A stretch of 6,579 bases of DNA from the NCBI GenBank assembly GCA_043789035.1, contig JAYWIG010000325.1, positions 1-6,579 of the forward strand, in the 5' to 3' direction. The notes below the pieces were generated by a model, which did no database searches, was not told the DNA's origin, and saw only the letters and a program-made list of their open reading frames with translations. This DNA is from JAYWIG01 sp043789035 (GTDB taxonomy: Bacteria; Pseudomonadota; Gammaproteobacteria; Burkholderiales; Burkholderiaceae_E). Both the position numbers and the translations under genes were made by a program. Below, piece by piece: positions 1-4,533 of the stretch. Position 1 is the first letter of the stretch; every line of letters starts with the position of its first letter.

Positions 1-920
1 AGAGAAGGTAAGCGCAACCGAATTACGTTTAGGCGATGAAAAAGATCTTCTCGAAACAAACCCTGAGTTACACGGCCTTCGAGATTTTGATGAGTTGCAG
101 CAATTACTCGAACATTGGCTTTCAATGGTTGATGGCCGCCAACTCGATAAAACTGCCCGTCAGACAATACTCTTAACAAACGGGTTTGCAGTTCCGACGG
201 CATATCACCAATCTCATCCAAAAACAGCGTACCGCCTTCGGCCTGCTCAAACCGGCCTCGACGCATTTGCTGCGCACCGGTAAATGCACCGCGTTCATGA
301 CCAAATAATTCCGATTCAAGTAAGTCTTTCGGAATAGCGGCTGTATTTAGTGCGACAAAAGCTTGCGAAGCTCTAGGGCTATGTTTGTGTAAGGCACGTG
401 CAACTAGCTCTTTGCCGCTGCCTGACTCACCCGTAATTAGTACCGTTGCGCTTGATTGTGAAAGCCTGCCGATTGCTCTAAACACTTCTTGCATGGCAGG
501 GGCCTGGCCAAGCATTTCCATTGGCAAGTCGTCTATGACTTCAACATAAGCCTCCCGCTTACCTTCTTCCACTGCGCGGCGAATGAGTTCCACTGCAGCC
601 GGTAGGTCGAAAGGTTTGGGGAGATACTCGAACGCACCACTTTGGAAAGCGGAAACGGCACTTTCCAAATCTGAATAGGCCGTCATGATAATGACTGGCA
701 AGCCTGGTTTTTTCTTCTTAATCTTCGATAAGAGTTCAATACCGTTAGTTCCAGGCATGCGAATATCAGAAACAAGCACTGCCGGAGAGGCATCTTCTAA
801 GGCGTGGAGCACTGGCGTAGCCGCCGTAAAAACTTTGACGTTGAAGCCTTCACGCTGCAATGCCTTTTCTAAAACCCAACGAATCGACTCATCATCGTCG
901 ACAATCCATACTTCATCCAT
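1..920 (-). CDS. ntrC: Nitrogen regulation response regulator NtrC (NR(I)), 3' end cut by window edge
   Basis: Sigma-54-dependent transcriptional activator, the partner of NtrB; when phosphorylated it drives glnA and other nitrogen-limitation genes. I translated the reverse strand by hand: 306 complete codons are open up to the window edge, against about 470 for the family. The receiver domain (about 3-120) has the acidic pocket D8-D10, phospho-acceptor D52 in SDIRMPG, T80 and K102 (LPKPFD). The AAA+ domain starts near 137 and shows Walker A GESGSGKE (164-171), ESELFG (202-207), the sigma-54 contact loop GAFTGA (211-216), Walker B GGTLFLDEIGD (229-239), and FREDLFHRLNV (289-299) with the arginine-finger region. 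The rest of AAA+ and the Fis-type DNA-binding domain lie outside the window. The start is ATG at 920, with AAAAGG at 933-928 seven bases upstream. The 64-bp gap after ntrB suggests one operon. Residue 168 is Ser where E. coli NtrC has Thr. Identification is very secure. Confidence 0.97.
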   Translation of the reverse strand, partial: MDEVWIVDDDESIRWVLEKALQREGFNVKVFTAATPVLHALEDASPAVLVSDIRMPGTNGIELLSKIKKKKPGLPVIIMTAYSDLESAVSAFQSGAFEYLPKPFDLPAAVELIRRAVEEGKREAYVEVIDDLPMEMLGQAPAMQEVFRAIGRLSQSSATVLITGESGSGKELVARALHKHSPRASQAFVALNTAAIPKDLLESELFGHERGAFTGAQQMRRGRFEQAEGGTLFLDEIGDMPSELQTRLLRVLSDGQFYRVGGHQPLKANVRVIAATHQNLEGRVTQGLFREDLFHRLNVIRLRLPS

Positions 921-933
921 CTGATAGCCTTTT

Positions 934-948
934 AAGAGTTTTGCTCTT
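934..948 (-). other. Small hairpin in the ntrB-ntrC gap, next to the ntrC ribosome binding site
   Basis: On the minus strand, AAGAG (948-944), loop CAAAA, CTCTT (938-934) forms a perfect 5-bp stem that ends directly at the AAAAGG ribosome binding site of ntrC (933-928). It is too weak and lacks a T-run, so it is not a terminator. It could slightly modulate ntrC translation, but an AT-rich 5-bp repeat can also arise by chance. Confidence 0.3.
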
Positions 949-984
949 TATGGGTTAAGGGTGGCACTCTTGGTACTCGAGTGA

Positions 985-2079
985 TTATGGAAGCGGGAGC
1001 AATATCCTGAAGTCAGTGCCTTCGTTTGAGCTTTTACATTCAATGGAGCCATTGTGCTGTTGAATAAAAGTCTGCGCGATTGAAAGCCCCAACCCACTGC
1101 CACCATCTCGTCCAGAGACAAGTGGAAAGAAGATTCGGTCTTTGATGTCTTCAGGTATTCCCGGTCCATCATCAATTACATGCAAGTCTAATGCCAGCCG
1201 GTAGCGTTGCTTCGCAATTGTTACTTGGCGGGCCACACGAGTCTTCAAATGTACCGTACCGCTACCCTTAAAAGCCTCGCAGGCGTTACGTACTAGATTC
1301 AATAAAGTTTGAATTAACTGTTCTTTGTCACCCCGAAAGTCCGGCAAGCTAGCGTCGTAGTCCCTAACAATGTAGACCCCGGTGGGGTATTCAGCGAGTA
1401 CAACCGAGCGCACCCGCTCACAAACTTCGTGAATATTCACATCGGCAATACTTTTCGTGTGCCTGTGCGGTGCTAAAAGTCTATCGACCAACCCCTGAAG
1501 CCGATCTGCTTCCTTAATGATGACTTGGGTATAGTCCCTCAACGCGGCGCTTGGTAAGTCAAGTTCGAGCAATTGCGCTGCGCCACGAATGCCACCAAGC
1601 GGGTTTTTAATTTCATGAGCAAGGTTTCGAATAAGCTCTCGATTTGCTTGTGCGGCCTCCATTGAGCGCTCATCTTTTTGGGCATGCCCCTCTGAATCAA
1701 ACTCTCTAAACTCTAGCAACAGCGAGCCTAAATGACTTTCTAAAACTACCGCTGTGCAGTGCAAATGGAGAAGTTCTTTGCCCGGCCTATCGAGAACAAT
1801 GTCTTGGCGCTTTTGTCCAAAAGAATTATTAGCCGCTTCCTCTAGCAAATGTTCGATTACCGCGCCGTTGGAAAACTGATCAGAAAATTGAGTGCCTACA
1901 ACACCGGTACCTGTCCGTCCACCTTTACGGCCAAAACCGAAGGTTGCGAGGGCAGCGAGGTTCACATAAATGCATTTACCCTCAGCGTCGAGTAGGGCAA
2001 CTGCCGTTGCCAATAAATCTAGCCCAGCAAGAAGCGATTCAGCGCTATAGCGGCGTTCACCAAGACGAGCATTATCCAA
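985..2079 (-). CDS. ntrB: Nitrogen regulation sensor histidine kinase/phosphatase NtrB (NR(II))
   Basis: Cytoplasmic two-component sensor of 364 residues. In the known family it autophosphorylates and passes phosphate to NtrC in nitrogen limitation, and dephosphorylates NtrC-P when bound to PII (GlnB/GlnK). There is no membrane segment, as expected. The order is an N-terminal PAS-like domain (about 16-125), a dimerisation/phospho-acceptor helix with H155 in LAHEIKNPLGG, then an HATPase_c domain: N box LLNLVRNACEA (N265), G1 DDGPGIP (303-309), F box FFPLVSGR (317-324), G2 GGSGLGLSIA (326-335). VSGRDGGSGLGLS closely matches E. coli NtrB. The only credible start is TTG at 2079-2077: the frame meets a stop at 2098-2100 and the next Met is residue 140. 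SD-like AAGGA lies 15 bases upstream (2099-2095), longer than ideal, so coupling to the upstream DUF4124 gene (18-bp gap) is likely. The PAS region has a glycine-rich stretch (48-62) not seen in E. coli NtrB. Confidence 0.97.
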   Translation of the reverse strand: MDNARLGERRYSAESLLAGLDLLATAVALLDAEGKCIYVNLAALATFGFGRKGGRTGTGVVGTQFSDQFSNGAVIEHLLEEAANNSFGQKRQDIVLDRPGKELLHLHCTAVVLESHLGSLLLEFREFDSEGHAQKDERSMEAAQANRELIRNLAHEIKNPLGGIRGAAQLLELDLPSAALRDYTQVIIKEADRLQGLVDRLLAPHRHTKSIADVNIHEVCERVRSVVLAEYPTGVYIVRDYDASLPDFRGDKEQLIQTLLNLVRNACEAFKGSGTVHLKTRVARQVTIAKQRYRLALDLHVIDDGPGIPEDIKDRIFFPLVSGRDGGSGLGLSIAQTFIQQHNGSIECKSSNEGTDFRILLPLP

Positions 2080-2097
2080 AACTATACCAACCCATCC

Positions 2098-2649
2098 TTA
2101 GCCTTTTGAGCCTTGCAGCTCTCTATCCAATGATTTCAAATTGTTTTCTGAGCGCTGGATATCTTCTTTAAGCTTCTCAACTCTATCTAAATACTTCTGA
2201 TAATTGCGTTCGTCGCCCCGACGCTCAGGCTCGCCGCCGTTAAATTCTTTTTTCAGTTCTAGCAGCTTGGCATTTTCTTTGCGGCGCTCTTCATCCAAAA
2301 TCGCTGCCCGATCATTATCACGTGCCCTTTGAGTACTGGAGTCAACTTTAGGGAACGATCCCGGCGAAGGGTTGGAAGAAGGCTTAGCCCCAGAAGATGA
2401 AGGGGCAGTGGCTGCCTTCGATGCAGGTATGGCAGGCGCGGGAATTGTGGTGATAGCGGGCAGGCTAGCAACAGTGCAGTTCTTACTTTTGGCACTTGCT
2501 GCGTTGTTGTTGTAGTCGACAACGCCATTGTTATCGCAACGATAAATTTGAGCCTGCGCAGTGGCTGTGAACCCAATGCAAACAAGAGCAGCTACAACAG
2601 TCGCTACTTTGACCAAACTACCAGACGCCGTCGTTGAGCAAACTGCCAT
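2098..2649 (-). CDS. DUF4124 family exported protein with C-terminal coiled coil
   Basis: A 183-residue protein of unknown function, predicted to be secreted to the periplasm by Sec. A hydrophobic core (about 15-28) is followed by a likely signal peptidase I site after A33 (TAQA before QIY). The mature N-terminus QIYRCDNNGVVDY is the DUF4124 signature, and C38 and C58 could form a disulfide. A low-complexity Pro/Ala/Ser linker spans about 61-100. A highly charged helical segment (about 107-180, with KVDSSTQRARDNDR and EPERRGDERNYQKYLDRV) looks like a coiled coil. I recall similar proteins next to glnA/ntrB in other Beta- and Gammaproteobacteria, but could not search. ATG at 2649 has only a weak upstream SD (GATGAG). 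TTG at codon 12 would give a shorter, more typical signal peptide starting before VKVATVV and remains possible. The stop is 18 bp before ntrB, so it is probably co-transcribed with ntrBC. No catalytic motif was seen. Confidence 0.88.
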   Translation of the reverse strand: MAVCSTTASGSLVKVATVVAALVCIGFTATAQAQIYRCDNNGVVDYNNNAASAKSKNCTVASLPAITTIPAPAIPASKAATAPSSSGAKPSSNPSPGSFPKVDSSTQRARDNDRAAILDEERRKENAKLLELKKEFNGGEPERRGDERNYQKYLDRVEKLKEDIQRSENNLKSLDRELQGSKG

Positions 2650-2670
2650 GGCTCATCACTTTCACTTGAG

Positions 2671-2676
2671 ATTATC
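2671..2676 (-). promoter_or_regulatory. Possible -10 element for the DUF4124-ntrB-ntrC operon
   Basis: GATAAT on the minus strand (2676-2671) matches five of six bases of the sigma-70 -10 consensus. It lies just upstream of the DUF4124 start, which would give a very short leader of about 15 nt. No good -35 hexamer is seen at 16-18 bp (the best is ATTCAA). A promoter somewhere in 2650-2792 is expected because a terminator follows glnA, but this exact site is a guess. Confidence 0.22.
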
Positions 2677-2792
2677 CAAACCGCGAGTTTAATTGAATTC
2701 CGCATTGAAAACCATGTAACCAATTTTCGTCGACATTTCTCACCCTTACTGATCACTAACGCGCAACACCGAACCTCGGTTGAATTGAGCAT

Positions 2793-2824
2793 AAAAAAAC
2801 CCGCCGATGCGAACATGGCGGGCT
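2793..2824 (-). terminator. Rho-independent terminator after glnA
   Basis: Read on the minus strand, CCCGCC (2822-2817) pairs with GGCGGG (2805-2800). An inner ATG/CAT stem is closed by a TTCG tetraloop (2813-2810), with one bulged C at 2806. Seven T residues follow (2799-2793). The hairpin begins about 30 nt after the glnA stop codon. This is a strong intrinsic terminator and should separate most glnA transcripts from the downstream DUF4124-ntrBC genes, as the glnA-ntrB terminator does in enterobacteria. Confidence 0.92.
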
Positions 2825-2855
2825 TTCTTACACAATGTAAGATGACAGCGCGAAT

Positions 2856-4271
2856 TTACAACGAGTAGTACATATCAAACTCAACTGGGTGAGTAGTCAT
2901 GCGGAAACGTGTAACTTCTTCCATCTTCAAAGCGATGTAAGCATCGATCATTTCGTCGCTAAACACACCACCGCGGGTTAAAAACTCGCGGTCTTTGTCC
3001 AAGTGCTCAAGCGCTTGGTCGAGTGATGAGCAAACTGTTGGAATTTTCGCGTCTTCTTCTGGAGGCAAGTCGTACAAGTTTTTACTAGCTGCTTCACCAG
3101 GATGAATCTTGTTCTGGATACCATCTAAACCAGCCATCATCATGGCTGCGAATGCCAAGTATGGGTTAGCTGTTGGATCTGGGAAACGAACTTCAATACG
3201 ACGACCCTTAGGATTCGATACATAAGGAATACGGATCGACGCAGAACGGTTACGCGCAGAGTAAGCTAATTTCACAGGGGCCTCGAAACCGGGAACTAAA
3301 CGCTTGTAGGAATTTGTACCTGGGTTTGTAATCGCATTCAAGGCACGTGCGTGCTTGATAATGCCACCGATGTAGAACAAAGCCGTCTCACTCAAACCAG
3401 AATAGCCGTCGCCTGCGAACAAGTTCTTGCCATCTTTCCAGATTGATTGGTGAACGTGCATACCAGAACCGTTGTCGCCAACCACGGGCTTGGGCATAAA
3501 CGTTGCTGTTTTACCATAGCTATGAGCCACATTGGTTACAACGTACTTCAGGATTTGGGTCCAGTCAGCACGTTGAACAAGTGTCGAGAAGCGAGTGCCG
3601 ATTTCGCACTGGCCTGGGCCAGCAACTTCATGGTGATGCACTTCAACTGGCACGCCCATTTGTTCTAAGATCAAGCACATTTCTGAGCGCATATCTTGGA
3701 AACTGTCGACTGGAGGTACTGGGAAATAGCCGCCCTTTACTGCTGGACGATGCCCTAAGTTGCCGCCTTCGAACTCTTTACCTGACGACCATGAAGCCTC
3801 TTCAGAATTAATCTTCACGCCACAACCGGACATGTCAACATTCCAAGTAATGCTGTCGAAAATGAAGAACTCTGGCTCTGGGCCAAAGTAAGCTGTATCG
3901 CCAATGCCGCTTGCCTTCAAGTAGGCTTCAGCGCGGTTAGCGATAGAACGTGGGTCACGATCGTAGCCCTTGCCATCGCTTGGCTCAATGACGTCGCAAG
4001 ACAAAATCATTGTTGGCTCTTCACGGAATGGATCCATGTTGGCGGTGTTTGGATCTGGCATCAAAAGCATGTCAGAGGCTTCAATGCCCTTCCAACCTGC
4101 AATCGATGAGCCATCAAACGCGTGGCCAGAAATAAACTTATCTTCGTCGAAATGGCTAAGGGGCACTGTTACGTGCTGCTCTTTGCCACGAGTGTCGGTA
4201 AAGCGGAAATCAACGAACTTTACTTCGTTGTCTGCAACCATTTTCATTACGTCTTTGACGGTCTTTGCCAT
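2856..4271 (-). CDS. glnA: Glutamine synthetase, type I (GSI-beta)
   Basis: Cytosolic enzyme, a dodecamer in known homologues, that makes glutamine from glutamate, ammonia and ATP; it is the main ammonium assimilation step and the key output of the NtrBC circuit. It is 471 residues long (E. coli 469), full length. The N-terminal beta-grasp domain holds the FDGSSIAGW loop (52-60, with D53). The catalytic domain shows metal/substrate ligands in FGPEPEFFIFD (E132, E134), HHEVAGPGQCE (E215, E223), NGSGMHVHQS (267-276, H272), PGFEAPVKL (E330) and RNRSA (340-344). NLYDLPPEE (398-406) carries Y400, the tyrosine adenylylated by GlnE in this subclass, so activity control by adenylylation is likely. 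ATG at 4271 is supported by GGAG at 4284-4281, nine bases upstream. The gene is preceded by a sigma-54 promoter with NtrC sites and followed by a terminator, so it can be expressed as a single-gene unit. Nothing appears damaged. Confidence 0.99.
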   Translation of the reverse strand: MAKTVKDVMKMVADNEVKFVDFRFTDTRGKEQHVTVPLSHFDEDKFISGHAFDGSSIAGWKGIEASDMLLMPDPNTANMDPFREEPTMILSCDVIEPSDGKGYDRDPRSIANRAEAYLKASGIGDTAYFGPEPEFFIFDSITWNVDMSGCGVKINSEEASWSSGKEFEGGNLGHRPAVKGGYFPVPPVDSFQDMRSEMCLILEQMGVPVEVHHHEVAGPGQCEIGTRFSTLVQRADWTQILKYVVTNVAHSYGKTATFMPKPVVGDNGSGMHVHQSIWKDGKNLFAGDGYSGLSETALFYIGGIIKHARALNAITNPGTNSYKRLVPGFEAPVKLAYSARNRSASIRIPYVSNPKGRRIEVRFPDPTANPYLAFAAMMMAGLDGIQNKIHPGEAASKNLYDLPPEEDAKIPTVCSSLDQALEHLDKDREFLTRGGVFSDEMIDAYIALKMEEVTRFRMTTHPVEFDMYYSL

Positions 4272-4318
4272 CGCGTTGAACTCCAGAATGCTTGTTGAGG
4301 GAAGGTTTTTTAAATATC

Positions 4319-4362
4319 TTGGGAAAGCCCTTTATTGTGGGCCTTTTTCAGAGCTTTCCCAA
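4319..4362. repeat. Perfect 10-bp inverted repeat across the predicted glnA start site
   Basis: TTGGGAAAGC (4319-4328) and GCTTTCCCAA (4353-4362) are exact reverse complements with a 24-bp spacer. The spacer holds a second complement: minus-strand AAAGGCCC (4346-4339) can pair with GGGCTTT (4330-4324), competing with the outer stem. The inferred start, 4357, falls inside one arm. A transcript begun there would lose half of the outer stem, whereas read-through from the upstream ligase gene would contain it all. No T-run follows on the minus strand, so this is not a classical terminator for the ligase gene. It could be a DNA operator or a leader structure; the role is inferred only. Confidence 0.6.
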
Positions 4363-4366
4363 ATTG

Positions 4367-4383
4367 ATGCAGGTTTTGTGCCA
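4367..4383 (-). promoter_or_regulatory. Sigma-54 (-24/-12) promoter of glnA
   Basis: The minus strand reads TGGCACAAAACCTGCAT. It has the invariant GG (4382-4381) and GC (4370-4369) exactly 10 bp apart, and the full TGGCAC block. It matches the consensus TGGCACG-N4-TTGCA except for A at the position after TGGCAC and C for the first T of the -12 block. The inferred start is A at 4357, giving an 86-nt leader before the glnA ATG. Sigma-54 control of glnA by NtrC-P is established in enterobacteria, and the NtrC sites seen upstream support the same here. I did not identify a convincing second sigma-70 promoter. Confidence 0.88.
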
Positions 4384-4394
4384 GCTAGCACCGA

Positions 4395-4407
4395 GGGTAA
4401 TTTACCC
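4395..4407. repeat. 13-bp perfect palindrome between the NtrC sites and the sigma-54 promoter
   Basis: GGGTAA (4395-4400), central T, TTACCC (4402-4407) is a perfect inverted repeat with a single-base centre. It lies about 38-50 bp upstream of the inferred glnA start, between the enhancer sites and the -24 element. It may be an operator for an unidentified regulator. It does not fit the GCAC/GTGC pattern of NtrC sites. Confidence 0.5.
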
Positions 4408-4452
4408 AAGTTTCGGGCCACCTTTGGAAATCAGCTTCGGATAGTCTGCTTT

Positions 4453-4469
4453 AGCACCAAAAAAGTGCG
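4453..4469. promoter_or_regulatory. NtrC binding site, promoter-proximal (centre near -104)
   Basis: AGCACC-AAAAA-AGTGCG contains the core GCAC (4454-4457), N7, GTGC (4465-4468) of the NtrC consensus TGCACC-N5-GGTGCA (nine of twelve half-site bases match). Its centre is 104 bp upstream of the inferred start, close to the roughly -108 site of E. coli glnA. Confidence 0.72.
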
Positions 4470-4484
4470 CACAAACAATGTGCG
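4468..4484. promoter_or_regulatory. NtrC binding site, middle (centre near -119), overlapping the proximal one
   Basis: CGCACA-AACAA-TGTGCG is a perfect 6-bp inverted repeat with 5-bp spacing, containing GCAC (4469-4472), N7, GTGC (4480-4483). It shares two bases with the proximal site, and the facing half-sites form GTGCGCAC (4465-4472). The symmetry and exact spacing favour a dimeric NtrC site, although the outer half-site bases differ from TGCACC. Confidence 0.68.
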
Positions 4485-4515
4485 AAAAATTGGATTTATT
4501 CATAAAATCTTGAGT

Positions 4516-4532
4516 TGCACCAACAAAGAGCA
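4516..4532. promoter_or_regulatory. Weaker NtrC-like site, distal (centre near -167)
   Basis: TGCACC-AACAA-AGAGCA has a perfect left half-site and a degraded right half (GAGC instead of GTGC). It sits two bases from the stop codon of the acyl-CoA ligase gene. Its centre is 48 and 63 bp from the other two candidate sites. It is plausible as an auxiliary enhancer site because of the perfect half and the position. Confidence 0.45.
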
Positions 4533-4533
4533 T

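Noticed and set aside
685..924. Plus-strand frame opposite the NtrC receiver domain
   Set aside because: The opposite strand encodes an unmistakable receiver domain with all active-site residues, so this is a shadow frame.
2259..2585. Minus-strand 108-codon frame inside the DUF4124 gene
   Set aside because: It is an out-of-frame overlap with a gene that has a signal peptide, family signature and structured tail; its translation is low complexity with no motif.
4324..4348. Possible plus-strand terminator (AAAGCCC, loop, GGGCC then T-run)
   Set aside because: The stem is short and imperfect, and no plus-strand gene exists upstream for it to end; it is better treated as part of the inverted repeat at the glnA start.
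4405..4420. A second sigma-54-like element on the minus strand, TGGCCCGAAACTTGGG
   Set aside because: The -24 GG and the spacing fit, but the -12 dinucleotide is GG where GC is nearly invariant, and a much better element lies 37 bp downstream (4367-4383).
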